Notes: a model not told the origin generated them from the sequence alone. Positions 1 to 12,419 are shown, counted from the first letter of the stretch. The stretch: 64,000 nt of DNA from Hanleya hanleyi (GCA_036873755.1 JAVTVY010039283.1:62001-126000), one strand, 5' to 3'. Program-made: numbers and translations.

Positions 1-718
1 AATGATGAGAGATTTTCTGCACCTCATCCATATCCAGATCCTAGAAACTTGAGCCTTTTTTGGGGAAGATATTTATCATCAGTAGAGACAACCAAGATGG
101 TAAATCAGGGGAATACCATCTAGACGTAACGCTATGAAAACTTCGTGCGAAATGTAATAAGCCTATTTGCATGGGATTAGTATAGGGCTGAATTCAGATA
201 TAATATTCCGTGATATTATATCTGAGTTTACTGAGATTGCAGTTGAGATTGAAAGTCTGTGAAGGTTACACTTCGTTTAACTCAATTACTTTCCATTTAG
301 TTAATAAAATATGCAATGTGAATCTTGTTTGGCCATGTTTTTCATCATGCCCCAGATAAAAGCAAAAACTATTTTTGAAGATCTGTCTGTCGGGTGGGAT
401 ATGCAGGGCAGATGATCTCTAACTGGTGAAGAGGTAAACTGGTGAATTGGTATAGAGCACAGATTTAAGGAAAGTTATTTTGCTAATTCCGCTCAGACAT
501 GCAGATTTGTTACTATGTCGATGTCCAGTCCATATTACAGTGTGTATAGCAGTACATTTAATTAAAGAAAAATTATAACATCGACATTATCAAAAGAAAT
601 AATGAGGAACGGCACTTACAGGTCACCATCCAAAGTTTATCGGCTTTTTGCTCAGTTGAAAAAAATTGGAAAGATAAATAAAAACTACTTTTGGACAGTG
701 ATGGAACTATTCTTTCAT
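1..718. other. intergenic, repeat fragments only
   Basis: No gene is recognisable here. Positions 90-229 belong to a dispersed repeat that recurs at 12984-13434; the rest is AT-rich and featureless to my reading. Confidence 0.5.
90..229 (+). repeat. dispersed repeat family B, internally deleted copy
   Basis: The stretch beginning AACCAAGATGGTAAATCAGG is almost identical to 12984-13050. The stretch around 165-229, with a short palindrome of the form ATATAATATTCCGTGATATTATAT, matches 13380-13434. The roughly 330 bases between these two blocks in the second copy are missing here, so this copy is either internally deleted or a shorter subfamily member. A third, more diverged copy shows near 62682-62702 and 63475-63590. 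No coding capacity is evident and the class is unknown. Confidence 0.6.
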
Positions 719-943
719 TTACAACATACTTTTTTCAAGGGTTACTTTCCCTTTAAAAATATATAATTCACATGGAAATCCGTCTGATCTTGGGGATTTG
801 CCGTTTTTCAAATTTCTCAACACATTGGAGCATTCTGAACGTGCAACTGTCCTTAGGCTAGGTTTGTTCAATGATGCAAAAAATATCATTATCAATATTT
901 GCGTGCTGTGATTTTCCCCCCCGCCTTTTGCATTTCGCTCCAA
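719..943 (-). pseudogene. fragment of L1-like LINE reverse transcriptase
   Basis: The minus-strand reading frame contains NLKNGKSPRSDGFPCELY, which resembles the conserved N-terminal RT-domain motif of L1-clade retrotransposons (KNGKSPGxDGFxxEFYK). Only this motif is recognisable in 74 codons; no palm-domain YxDD or endonuclease is present. It is a short, decayed remnant. The assignment rests on a single motif. Confidence 0.45.
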
Positions 944-2504
944 TTTGATTATAGAGTTGAATAAATGACTTATCTTTCTACAAAATTTCTTGGAACGTAT
1001 AACTCAGACACATCGATTGATAATTATTTCTGACAGGCTTCTTATGAACATGTCCGGTAACAACATTTTCCCAGTGGAAAGTTTGAATATCTTCAAATAA
1101 ACAAATCATCTAAAGCAGGAACTTCTCACATGTATTATTAGGGAATTCCTGGTGTATTATGCAAAAGTAAATAACTTTGTCAATTTTTGGCGCACAAGAT
1201 GTCTCTTCAGATGAAAAAATTATTTTCAGTAGAATTTGGTCTTTTTGGAATTATTCTCCGAAATTCCAGTTCTGATTTGAAGTTATATGGTGATATTGGA
1301 TATGATTTTTTTCTTCTTTTTCGGAACTTGATACCATGAAAACTGATCACGAGAGCTGCAAAACCAAAATGAAGGTACATTATGTCGAAATTGTGTTCCA
1401 TTTGCGTCCACTTCGCAATCCGTGAGTTTAACTGATTGGCTGACGACATCACGTGGTGTTGATTTCTGGGGGTTCCCCTTATCGTTGCAGAAAATGGATA
1501 TGCGCGCTCTGAGTATACAGATGACCCAGATGGTTACAGGTTGAAGTGTGTTCTTGTGTACCAAGATTGATAAAGTTCAAAAATGATTTCAAATGTCTTT
1601 TTATTCAAATTAATAGTTATTTTTCATAATAAAGACCAGGGAAGCCATAATAATTTCAGCTTGAACTGATTTGTTTATTTGAAGATATGTCCCCTTGGAA
1701 AATGCTGTTGTTGTTATTACCTAACACGTTTCTGATCCTGCCCCTTGACAGGTTGAAATAGATAGGAGAGGTCGGTATAGTGTTAAAAATACAATGACAA
1801 TGTAATTTTAGGCGATATTATATGCGACATTACTTTTCGGGATCAGGAATTCCAATCCAGGTTTACCGGTAATATATTTATATCTGAACTGCTATCTCAA
1901 TGTGATTATTGCTTACAAAAGGTGCAATTAACTTGGGAGTTATGGCAGGTTGACGTATACCGGGGTTCGTGACCGTTCCCATACAATCTCGCGAGCCGAA
2001 CTCCTTGAAGCGTAACAATGGTTAAATATGTTGTCTGACATAGCCATGGTGCTAAAACATAACAATTATTGTTTGAACGTCGTATGGATTTGACCTCTAG
2101 ATGCGATAGCTCAATACTATAGGAGGACCTGGAGTTCAGACCCACCAATCTCAAACTTGCATAGAATCAAATATGTACTGCGCACTTGGAATGCACCGAG
2201 ACTTTTGTTTCTGGTCAGCTCGCGCGTCGTTCTGAAATCATCATCACGACCAAGTTTTCCTTGACAATTTTACAACGTTCTACTCAAACTGGTTCGTGTG
2301 TATTGCGAAATATGGCAAAATTTCAACTGGCCCCCCCAAAAATAACATCAACACCTATCCAACCAGAAATAATTGTTCAGGTGTACACGTCGTCATATAA
2401 AATAAGCCAGGACGTCTAAGAACACAGCGGCGCAAGCGCAATTCATAGCTGATTTCTACTCAGTGCCGTGTGAAATGTGTAAAAATGAGGTGATAGAGTG
2501 ATAT
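944..2504. other. intergenic, no gene recognised
   Basis: Several short open frames occur here on both strands, but none has a recognisable domain, composition change or splice context. I see no clear repeat structure either. Confidence 0.4.
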
Positions 2505-3534
2505 GGATATTGCTAGTCGGACTACAGCCTCCGGAACGCCTGTGAATGGATATTGCTAGTCGGACTACAGCCTCCGGAACGCCTGTGAATGGATATTGCT
2601 AGTCGGACTACAGCCTCCGGAACGCCTGTGAAAATGATATTGCTAGTCGGACTACAGCCTCCGGAACGCCTGTGAATGGATATTGCTAGTCGACCACAGC
2701 CTCCGGAACGCCTGTGAATGGATATTGCTAGTCGGACTACAGCCTCCGAACGCCTGTGAATGGATATTGCTAGTCGGACTACAGCCTCCGGAACGCCTGT
2801 GAATGGATATTGCTAGTCGGACTACAGCCTCCGGAACGCCTGTGAATGGATATTGCTAGTCGGACTACAGCCTCCGGAACGCCTGTGAATGGATATTGCT
2901 AGTCGGACTACAGCCTCCGGAACGCCTGTGAATGGATATTGCTAGTCGGACTACAGCCTCCGGAACGCCTGTGAATGGATATTGCTAGTCGGACTACAGC
3001 CTCCGGAACGCCTGTGAATGGATATTGCTAGTCGGACTACAGCCTCCGGAACGCCTGTGAATGGATATTGCTAGTCGGACTACAGCCTCCGGAACGCCTG
3101 TGAATGGATATTGCTAGTCGGACTACAGCCTCCGGAACGCCTGTGAATGGATATTGCTAGTCGGACTACAGCCTCCGGAACGCCTGTGAATGGATATTGC
3201 TAGTCGGACTACAGCCTCCGGAACGCCTGTGAATGGATATTGCTAGTCGGACTACAGCCTCCGGAACGCCTGTGAATGGATATTGCTAGTCGGACTACAG
3301 CCTCCGGAACGCCTGTGAATGGATATTGCTAGTCGGACTACAGCCTCCGGAACGCCTGTGAATGGATATTGCTAGTCGGACTACAGCCTCCGGAACGCCT
3401 GTGAATGGATATTGCTAGTCGGACTACAGCCTCCGAAACGCCTGTGAATGGATATTGCTAGTCGGACTACAGCCTCCGGAACGCCTGTGAATGGATATTG
3501 CTAGTCGGACTACAGCCTCCGGAACGCCTGTGAA
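2505..3534 (+). repeat. 43-bp satellite/minisatellite, about 24 copies
   Basis: The unit begins GGATATTGCTAGTCGGACTA and ends ...GGAACGCCTGTGAAT, 43 bases in all. About 24 head-to-tail copies fill 1.03 kb with very few differences: one copy near 2690 lacks bases in GTCGGACTAC, one near 2750 lacks a G, one starts AAAATGATATT near 2632, and one near 3435 has a substitution. Such homogeneity implies recent expansion or ongoing conversion. There are no variable spacers, so this is not a CRISPR array. Confidence 0.97.
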
Positions 3535-3638
3535 ATGCCAAATCTGCTAATTACAATAAGCGCAAGAAAGAGATCGAATATATAGCCTACGGTTTATTTT
3601 TATTGCTCCGATTGCCCTTGATTTTCAGTGTAACACGC

Positions 3639-3914
3639 CATACACTGTAAATTGAGGTGTTCAATTTCAGAACACTTATTCAACGCCTAAATTGCAACAC
3701 TTATTGAACGCGTAATTGTGTTCAAATTGTTAACTTTCATGTTCGATTTTGAACTCTAGCATTCAAACCATTAACGCAGCATTATTAACGCACACATTCA
3801 AAGTTTGAACAATAGCATTCTAAATTCTAACATAAGTGTTCACAACTTTAACACGCGTATTCAACCCTGAACACTCTCAGAACTTGTCGGCGTCCGATTT
3901 ATTTACAGTGTATG
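3639..3914. mobile_element. MITE with CATACACTGTAAAT inverted ends
   Basis: CATACACTGTAAAT at 3639-3652 and its inverse ATTTACAGTGTATG at 3901-3914 bound about 270 bases rich in TTCAAC/GTTGAA words. If the flanking TA is the target duplication, the termini are CACTGTAAA...TTTACAGTG, as in a Tc1/mariner-type MITE. The interior has many degenerate GAACACTTATTCAAC-like words and no coding frame. Confidence 0.55.
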
Positions 3915-4515
3915 AAAAGTAGTTCTCGGTGTTAAAGGCAGCGATATCATTCTATACTCGAGTATAAACGGGTGAGCGAGTGCTGCCAGCAACTAAAATT
4001 GCTTACTCGTACACGATTTAAGAAATTGGACAACCAGAGATATACGAATCTGTTGTCACATGTTAACATACCATGCATGATCGCGTAAAATATGTATAAT
4101 CTAATTGGTAATTATACGTAGGATGTTGCTATGCCGTTTACAGTGATATTTTTCATGAACATGATTCATTTTCATGTATATCAGGGATATCTAGGATAGA
4201 GATACTCATCGTTTCAGCGAGAATATACATTTCACAGCGTATACCAAGTCGTACCGAGGTAGGGATACCATTCTATTCTATTCCATAGTGCATGTACCAA
4301 GCTCATTCTGTAGAGAAACAAGCTTATTATATGGTGTCTATTCCATAGTGTGCCAAGCCTATCACACGGTGATCCTCTATACCAATTCCATTTCATTGTC
4401 GTGCTCGTCAGATGGCGCATAGATGTCTATTCCATGGTGTACCCATCCTCGCTATCTGTATGATAGATATAGCCCCTGGTCCGCTTGGGCAGTGTATCGG
4501 GATCAACGACACACA

Positions 4516-4925
4516 GCGGCATCCAACCTCCCCACAGCGCATGCTCCATTTCGCAGGCTCCAATAACATCCCTGCCTCCAATAGCGGAAGTTGACCTTTA
4601 CTACGTTGCTATGACGTCTAGAGGAAACCAACCAACGCACGGTTCAGTTTGAATCCGACCAAACGACTCCTTTAGTGTTGCACATGAGCGAACTACTTTT
4701 CATATGCTCTGTCCAGATAAACAGGGAAAATTATCTCCAGATAATTCTTTTTAACGCTAGGTCAACGGAGGTATTATGCAGACTTGAAAAGTAATCAAAA
4801 TTTTCGTTAAACATCTATTTTACTATATATGATGTCACTTCCGGCGATGTGCGCGAAGGCCCCGAATCCGGTCCAAAAATCTGACTGGTGGCTGGGGTGT
4901 TATTAGACCCCCAGCGAGGTGGTTG
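4516..4925 (+). repeat. dispersed repeat family A, copy 1
   Basis: This block starts CCTCCCCACAGCGCATGC and ends near GACCCCCAGCGAGGTGGTTG. It shares its whole length with 8287-8654 and 6867-7333. Shared landmarks include GAACTACTTTTCATATGC, AACAGGGAAAA and GATGTCACTTCCGGCGATG. The region is non-coding; the family is unknown. Confidence 0.75.
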
Positions 4926-6433
4926 AGCGGCATCCTGTACATATTGACCAATCAGATCACTTAAGCACCGCGACCATGGCGACCGTGACAACAGATTCGA
5001 GAACACCATAGCTTGTGCGATATCCAGTGGCAGATGAACTTGCACCTTTTCAACAACCATGAACATTAATAAATATAAAGGAAACATAGTTTAAAACAAA
5101 ATCTATTTGAAGAGAAAATAAACCCATTCATCTACCCTCAAACATCCAACAAGCCAGGCAAAGGTAGAAAACACCGAAGCTTTAAAGGCGGCCCGCGATG
5201 TCAGTGTATCCGACTTCACCTTCCCACTGAAGTGAAGGACTTGAACTGGGTTGAAACGCACGGATTTCTATAAAATTTCACTGGTCTATCCATTAATATT
5301 TTATTGTTATGCGTGCTTGGATTAAATATTTTACATTCGGTATCAGCGAATAGTTTAGCAGCGAAAGTAAAACCCAAACGTATTATATACCATCAGCGCA
5401 GTTTTTCTAGGTCACGTAACTGGAGTGTCGGCGGAACGCGGTTTGCTATGCAAGTTGGTCAAGGGTTCGCCTTTGGCTCACAAATAGAAACCGCGACGTC
5501 GTGAAGATGTGGTGTACCAAGCCGGGTCAACCAATAATATTCCATGATACAGCAGGTATATCCTATTCTCTACTGCGTACCAAGGCTGTTTGAATAAAAA
5601 GAAACTTCCCTGCTTCTCTACAGTAAACGAAAAGAAAACAAATTTTATTTCATGCTTTTTATTGTAACCATTGTAGAAATATATAGGTAAATGTTGACAA
5701 TAATAATATTTCTATAGTCAAAAAGACCAAAACATGATTCGGTAAATATGTAAACAACAACCTCTATTACGATTTAATAAAGTTTTCTAAAACACCAATA
5801 TAAGTTTACTTTTTAAAATATGTTAGCAATCGACATTTCCGGAGAGTATATGCTCCGTGAAACTTTGAAGAATGTGATTGTCCCTTATATGATAATTTGT
5901 CGTCGAGTTCAAATGATGAAAAGAGAAATAAAATGTAGGTCGGTGATTTTGATTGTTCCGTAATTATAACACAACCGTTTAGAAGCCTACATTAGTATTT
6001 AGGTATCGTACATAATAATTACAGATCGTTGATTTTAATTGTGGATTCAGACACTGTTATAGTAATGCTGGTCATGACCAGAGTCGACATTTTCAGACAA
6101 GGTTATGTATCATGCGAATTCTTTCAGTAAGAGACATTTTCATTGGTGTATTCAAATTTGTACGAATGTTGATTGGTCCTTGTTGTCGAAATTTTAAGTT
6201 TTTCAGCCAATCGTGGAGTGTCTGGGTGGGTCTACTGCTGCCCCACTATCCTTGGTGTTACAATGAATACTGAGATAAATTATTTTCTGCGTTTTCAACA
6301 AAGTTACAGATCAGTGATTAAAATGATATATAAAATGTATCACATGAATTGCAAAATTACAGATCATGATCGGTGAAATGACAAAATGGGTAATCTTTAG
6401 TCTATGTCACGTGGTTTTAAAGATGCCCGCGCA
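4926..6433. other. intergenic, no gene recognised
   Basis: AT-rich sequence downstream of the caveolin 3' end. Short open frames are present but none is recognisable. Degenerate words of the type CTATTCCATAGTGTACCAA recur at 4240-4440 and 5510-5560. Confidence 0.4.
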
Positions 6434-6775
6434 TTACTCGGGGTGGACCATCGTGACCTTAATGTGGCTGCCAATGAGGGCCAAAGATTCCCAGCACGGG
6501 TCACACATACAGTGCACGCATAAGCTGAAGAGGCGCTGGATCGCCAACATGTTCATGTGCATGGACTGAATACAAGGTGTCAGCGTCCAGACGTGGCAGA
6601 ACCCCACGCATGCGAACTGCAGTCCCCAAAACAGCGCCCAAGGCAATGCACAAATCAACGCGAGAAGCTTGTAGCACCAGTTGAAGCCGCAGTCGAAAAC
6701 CTTATTGGCAGTGAACCAGGTACAGTCAAGGCTGTGCATGTCATCTGGCTCGCCAAGCACCTCGTAAAATGTCAC
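6434..6775 (-). CDS. Cav: caveolin exon 2 (signature, scaffolding and membrane hairpin)
   Basis: The acceptor dinucleotide is at 6777-6776 and the first coding base at 6775; the stop codon is at 6434-6436. The exon gives 113 residues and has no internal stop. Cys-rich composition after the hairpin fits palmoylation-type caveolin tails (palmitoylated cysteines in the known family). Confidence 0.9.
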   Translation of the reverse strand: MTFYEVLGEPDDMHSLDCTWFTANKVFDCGFNWCYKLLALICALPWALFWGLQFACVGFCHVWTLTPCIQSMHMNMLAIQRLFSLCVHCMCDPCWESLALIGSHIKVTMVHPE

Positions 6776-7974
6776 CTGTGAATAGAGAAACACAATTAGT
6801 GGGATTGATTACAACAGCTGAGCTTGATTATTGCCGATCTCGAATACCAGAGCCATCCAGTCCTGTCCTTAACCTTCCCACAGCGCATGCTCCGTTTCAC
6901 AGGCTCACAGATCCCTGCTCCCAATAGAAGAAGTCGACCTTTACGGTACGGACATACCCCCGCACACACCACGTTCGTTTGAGTTCGACCGATTAACTTC
7001 AGTTTTGCACACGAGGGAACTACTTTTCGTATGCTTGCGCCCCATAAACGGTGGAGATAATCTCAATATCATTCTTGAATGTAGAATTGAAAAGTAATCT
7101 GAACTTTCCAGGAACATCGCTTTTACTCACAGGGACGAGATTCTACTATATTGCATACCCATCTCACACTTCAGATATATCTGAAGGTCGAGATGGGTAT
7201 GTATATGCAATATAGTAGAATCTCGTCCCTGTGCTTTTACTATATATGATGTCACTTCCGGCAGCTCGGCGGGAATCCTGTCCGAAAATCTGAGTGGTGG
7301 CTGGGATATTATTACGCCCCATAGGATGGTGGTTGCCTTGTCCTCCCTACCTTGGATCGACCATTTTCCAGCGGAAAGCGACCCCTGGTGGCGAGGTAGG
7401 ATTAACGCGAACAGCATCGGTCATTCGCGATTGGAAATATGCGGACTACGATAGTCATTTCGGAGATTTCCGTCTTACACACAGAACACCATTCGCACGC
7501 CAATACATTATGACATCTTTCAATGTAATTGAGCCCCGTTACACGAAACAACTACACTGGAGTTTTATATGGAGAGAATTATGGAAGTTATTTCAAGCGT
7601 GATATATAATCAATATCAAACGAATAAAAATAGTCGTTTTGTAGAGTTCAGTTTGTTATACGTGCAGCAAAAGAAAATTCATGCTGAGTTAACTCTTGAT
7701 TTTTGGACAAGATCAAAAGTAGACGACTAATTAAAATGGACAGACTTTGGTACCCATAAAACTGGTAAATAAGTTACATCACAGAGGAGCTGAATTCCGA
7801 ATTCCGAAGAATAGGGTTGAAGGGGGCTACCCAAAAGTTATCTTTGCTTATTCGCGTGATTCAGTATCATTTGATCATCAAAACTGTTCTTACCACAGAA
7901 TGTGTATTGATGGCATTGGGATCCCTGTTCTCGTTCTCGGGCTCGAGGATACTCATCTTTCTATCGTCCGTCAT
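6434..7974 (-). CDS. Cav: caveolin, two-exon gene
   Basis: Caveolins are integral membrane scaffold proteins that oligomerise and shape caveolae at the plasma membrane, with both termini cytoplasmic. Exon 1 (7974 down to 7894, 27 codons) starts at an ATG and carries the family's RDP-x-x-IN-x-H signature (residues 17-25). It ends at a GTAAG donor. Exon 2 (6775 down to 6434) begins after a TTCACAG acceptor in the same phase. It encodes FYEVLGEPDDMHS (the caveolin signature region), the scaffolding region, a hydrophobic hairpin of about 33 residues (LLALICALPWALFWGLQF onward) and a Cys-rich C-terminal segment with VHCMCDPCWE, as in vertebrate CSVHTVCDPLFE-type tails. The total is 140 aa, slightly shorter than vertebrate caveolins (150-178 aa). 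The 1.1-kb intron contains a repeat copy and a MITE. An alternative upstream first exon cannot be excluded. Confidence 0.9.
6867..7333 (+). repeat. dispersed repeat family A, copy 2 (in caveolin intron)
   Basis: More diverged copy of the family seen at 4516 and 8287. It contains the extra 106-bp MITE at 7128-7233 plus one 8-bp duplication, absent from the other two copies. It lies entirely in the caveolin intron. Confidence 0.7.
7128..7233. mobile_element. 106-bp fold-back MITE, hAT-like, with 8-bp TSD
   Basis: The element begins CACAGGGACGAGATTCTACT and ends with the inverse. Arms of about 40 bases are nearly perfect, with a small loop around TTCAGATATATCTGAAG. It is flanked on both sides by the exact 8-mer CTTTTACT (7120-7127 and 7234-7241). 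Eight-base duplications and CA-GGG ends are typical of hAT elements. Family A copies at 4516 and 8287 show the uninterrupted site, confirming insertion. Confidence 0.85.
7894..7974 (-). CDS. Cav: caveolin exon 1 (start codon)
   Basis: The minus-strand ATG at 7974 opens 27 codons ending ...RDPNAINTHSV directly before GTAAGA. The phase-0 junction joins exactly to exon 2, and the RDP/IN motif sits the expected distance before the FxxVxxEP signature. This exon is too short to be found by ORF length alone. Confidence 0.85.
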
Positions 7975-8286
7975 ATTTAGGCTTCCCCGGTGATGACCAC
8001 TACATAAAGAAGAAAAAAACAACAACAATATATGCATCTTTCACGGGTTACATTTCCCATACTAGAAATAAACTAGACACTGTATGCTTAATATGTTTGA
8101 GCAGTCACAATCAGCGTGATTGAGATACAATTTACGTTATAGGCATAACAGGTGATTTTTAAATAAAGTGTTATGTAAAAAATTTAAAGCACAATTAAGT
8201 TCTCCACAAATCAAATACGATATGATATATGATATATAAAAACAGCATATAACTTGGCATCAATGAAATTACGAAAGTGTCAAAGG

Positions 8287-8654
8287 TACATCCTCCCCAC
8301 AGCGCATGCATCATCCCTGCCTCCAGTAGCGGAAGTTGACCTTTACTACGTTGCTATGACGTATAGGGGAAAACCCACGTACGCACGGTTCAGTTTGAAT
8401 CCGGCCGAACAACTTCAGTTTTGCACATGAGCGAACTACTTTTCATATGCTCTGTCCAGATAAACAGGGAAAATAATCTCCCGATAATTATTGTTAACGC
8501 AAGGTCAACAGAGGTATTATGCAGACTCGAAAAGTAATCGAAATGTTCGGCAAACATCTATGATGTCACTTCCGGCGATGTGCGCGCGGTACCAAACCCA
8601 GTCCAAAAATCTGACTGGTGGCTGGGGTATTATTAGACCCCCAGCGAGGTGGTT
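8287..8654 (+). repeat. dispersed repeat family A, copy 3
   Basis: Close match to 4516-4925, including TTGACCTTTACTACGTTGCT and TCTGACTGGTGGCTGGGGTA. It lacks some bases before GATGTCACTTCCGG and carries no MITE insertion. Confidence 0.75.
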
Positions 8655-9254
8655 GTCAAAGGTGTCTAAAACTGTGACCAGATTCTGTCAGGCAGCGGCC
8701 ATTTTTGAAGGTGAAATGATGTAATATTTTCATTGTTTTCCCCAATCTCGGATATGAGTTCAATACTTCTGATATTGGATTTATGAAGCAGAATGTGAAA
8801 CAAAATCTATAAATATATATTTCTCATCTCTATAGACAAAACTTTGTATGTGTTTATTACTAAGATGAACAAAAGTGGCCATTACTATTAAGGATGATGT
8901 AAGCTTAGCTAAAATTATGAATATTATCTCTCCAGCTCTTCAAACAGTCCAACGAATTCTTCCAGTCAATTCCGGCACACTGTTTCCATCTTCAATTATG
9001 AAAACTTTAATGAAATATGAATCAACTCACTGAAAAAATGCACATAAACTTTTGGCCCTAGGCACCATGACCATTCAAATGACAGAACAGTGCAAGCCTC
9101 TCATTCACAGTAGACAACGATTTAGAAACCCAGAAAGGATATGCGATATTCAGATACAGAAAACGCTTTTGTAATGTGATGATAACAAAAACGCTTTTTT
9201 AAATACAAAGTCTGCAGAATTACAATTTTTTTAGAAGTGTACACACGGTAAATA

Positions 9255-9614
9255 TCAGTACTGAAAACAATTGCGAAAGTAGCAACGGAGATCCCTTGAT
9301 ATTGCGGCCATAGCCTTACAAAACATTATAGCCACAACAAACTGTTCATATATAACATTTGGCCAAATTGTCACTGACACATTTAGAAATAAAATAGAAT
9401 TTGCAACAACGGAGATACCTTGATATTGAGGGCCGTCTGTTCCACTGTCGTGTAAAAAACTCACGGTCAATTTAAATAAACGGATAAAACAGTAGCACAG
9501 CCAAAACGTCAGAGGCCAAAAATGTTCAACATAAAATATAGGCAATGGTGATAGCGGAGTTACCTTGATACTGAGGGCCTCTGCCCCATCGAAATAGCAA
9601 AACTTCTCGGCCAT
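9255..9614 (-). repeat. three degenerate ~120-130-bp tandem repeats
   Basis: Read on the minus strand, the words GGCCCTCAGTATCAAGGTAACTCC, GGCCCTCAATATCAAGGTATCTCC and GGCCGCAATATCAAGGGATCTCC recur about every 130 bases. A 119-codon frame spans them, starting MAEKFCYFDGAEALSIK just before a GTAACT donor-like site, so a first exon of an unknown gene is conceivable. The repeat structure makes a non-coding tandem repeat more likely. Confidence 0.45.
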
Positions 9615-10769
9615 TAAACAATATGGATTCCGTTAACTGTTTGCTGACCCGCAATGCCTCACGTTATCTATCTGTTTAACAATTATTATATTTATTTGCA
9701 TATTTAGTTATTTATGTATTTAATTAATTATTTATTGCTATTGATCACGTGTGACCGAGAGTACAAGGGAGCCTGTTTGTGTGATGATGATATTTCAAAG
9801 TGTATTGTGCCATTATTCCAAAAATCTGAAATATAACAAAACCAAATTATATTTATTTGTGATACAGACACAACACTGAAAACCACGGGCGGGCCAGACC
9901 TGAAACAGCTTACGAATGACAAAACAAAAGATAAGACAGCGCCCTGGGCGACAACGCCCCATGCAGGACAAAGACCTCCAGATATAGAATACTAAACCCG
10001 AAACAGACCAAACGCGATACCCCCAAAGATCCCACCGAATTGTCGAGTGTTTAACACAGAATATGATCCTTTGACTTTCACGCTAAATAGAATGTAGCCT
10101 GCCATCCTGTACCCTGATACACACTCCAACCACTGTCACATATTTCTGGAGATCCCGCTCAGTTCTGTGTTGTTTTTTTCCTGGGTGGCTTTGTACGTGC
10201 GGTGGAGTACGGAGAGAGAGACAAAGGAATTCACCACGCGACTAAAAGTGCAATGAACTTATATATTTACTTTATAACCTAACTGACTAAAATATACAAT
10301 ATACCGACAAAATATTCGCCAGTTGACTTTGGTATTTTTGAAGCATTAATATAGAGGATTTTTCTTGTAACAAAAATACACCTCAAACCAAAATCACTCT
10401 TCTTTCTTCAAGCATATAAGCTAGGAAGCACATTTTGATTGATTTTAAATCCAAATAATATGCAATTGTTGCAATTTGTTCCAGGCTGAAATAGCTTCAA
10501 TAAAAATCAGATTTTGTATTGAAACAAGCAGCCAGAGAATGCTAGGTCCCCCGCCGAAATGGCAGCAATATTTTTAGCATTGTTGTTCTCAGTGGATATA
10601 CATGAGGGAGGCAACTGCTACTTCATAGGCGCTGGATGCGAAAGGGTCTTGTTGCCTCCCCAAGTTTTAAGATCAACTCAGAACGGCTGACTGAATGTTG
10701 ATTGCTGCTGTAATATAGTTTCCATGCAGTGAAACATGGGAATTATGTAATCGAGATGTACCCCAAGCG
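9615..10769. other. intergenic, no gene recognised
   Basis: AT-rich sequence with a moderately GC-rich patch at 9890-10060. I see no recognisable domain or strong repeat. Confidence 0.4.
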
Positions 10770-12410
10770 ACATCTCAAGGCATATTAATTATTATCTGCA
10801 AACCAAATTTGATGAGAATCTGAATGCATCCTCAACCTATTGCCCGGAAACCAAATTTTAAATTTGCCACCAGGTGTCGCCACCTGTGGGTGCAAGTGGG
10901 CGAAACGCAATCCCAAGCATCATCTCATGGCATGGTATAAGTATACGAACTGGGAAGAATCTGAAGAGGGTCTTCAAGTTATTGCTCGGAAACCAAATTT
11001 AGATTTTGCCACCAGGTGTCGCCACCTGTAGGCACAGGTGTGCGAAACACAATCCCAAGCGACATCTTATGGCATATGAATACCAAATTTGAGAAGAGTC
11101 TGATGAGAAGTTGTCAAATTATTGCCCGGAAACAAATTTCGGATTTTTCAACCAGGTGTCGCCACCTGTAGGCAGAAGCAGGCGAAATACAATCTCAAGG
11201 GACATGTCATGGCATGGTATCTGCATACCAAATTGGAGAAGAATCTGATGATCGAGTGAAATCAGATTTAGATTTTGACACGAGGTGGTGCCACCTGTAG
11301 GCGCAAGTGGGCGCAACGCAACCCCGAGCGACATCTTATGTCATGGTATATTCATACCAAATTTAAAGAAGAATCTGATGAGCAGTTCTCAAGTTATTAC
11401 CCGGAAACAAATTTGGTATTTTGCCACCAGGTGGCGCCACCTGTAGGTACAAGTGAGCGAAAGGCAATCAAACGCAACATCTACTGGCATGGTATATGCA
11501 TGCTAAATTTGAGGAGATTCCGATGAGCAGTTCTCCGGATAATTGCGCCACCTGTAGATGCAAGTGGGCGAAACGCAATCTCAAGCGACATCTTACGTCA
11601 TGGTATTACCCGGAAACAAATTTGGGATTTTGCCACCTGGTGGTGCCACCTGTAAGTGCAAGTGAGTGAAAGACAATCCCATGCCACATCTCCTGGTATG
11701 GTACATGCATGCTAAATTTGAGAAGAATTCGATGAGCATGCAGTTCTCAAGTTATTGGCCGAAAACAAATTTCAGAGTTTGTCACCAGGAGTGGGTGAAA
11801 CGCAATCCCAAGCAACATCTCATGACAAGGTACAATGTATGCATGCCTAATTTGAGAAGAATTCGATGAGCAGTTCTCAAGTTATTGCCCGGAAACCAAA
11901 TTTAGAAGTTGCCACCAGGTGGTGCCACCTGTATGCGCAAGTGGGCGAAACTCCAAGCGACATTTCAAAGCGTTTCAAAGTTATCGCGTGCAGCACAAAA
12001 GAACGGAAAGAACCCTAATGGCGCCACCTACAGGCAGGTTTTCTGAAACGCAATTTACCAATCAACATCTGGTCACAAGGAATGTATATGCCAAATATCG
12101 AAGAAATTCGACAAAGCATTTGGAAGTTATCGCTTGTGAAGAATTAGAATGGACAACCACGGACATGCACAGAAGAATGGAAGAAGACTCACTGGCGCCA
12201 CCTTCAGATGGATCTTGCTGAAACGCAATACCGACCCACGTCTGGTCACAAGGAATGTATATGCAAAATTTTAGAGGAATCCGACAAAGCGTTTGTAAGT
12301 TATCCTGACATCCATGAACTGGAACGGACACGAAGAAGTGAAACTCAGTGGCGCCACCTTTCGGCAGATGTTGCTGAAATGCAGCATCCACGGACACATT
12401 GAAGCAAGAA
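10770..12410 (+). repeat. degenerate tandem repeat, ~140-bp unit, 10 or more copies
   Basis: Blocks of the form GCCACCAGGTGTCGCCACCTGT, then GGGCGAAACGCAATCCCAAGC, then ATGGCATGGTAT...CATACCAAATTTG, then GTTATTGCCCGGAAACCAAA repeat about every 120-150 bases. Divergence is high (often 10-25% by eye). Later copies near 12010-12400 shift to a longer unit keeping only GCGCCACCT and GAAACGCAAT. Open frames here are repeat by-products. Confidence 0.85.
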
Positions 12411-12419
12411 CCATTTTAA

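Noticed and set aside
2505..3534. CRISPR-like regular array
   Set aside because: Every unit is the same 43-base sequence without variable spacers, in a eukaryotic intergenic context; it is a minisatellite.
9255..9614. First exon of an unknown gene (MAEKFCYFDGAEALSIK before GTAACT)
   Set aside because: The donor-like context recurs three times as part of a tandem repeat and no downstream exon could be linked.
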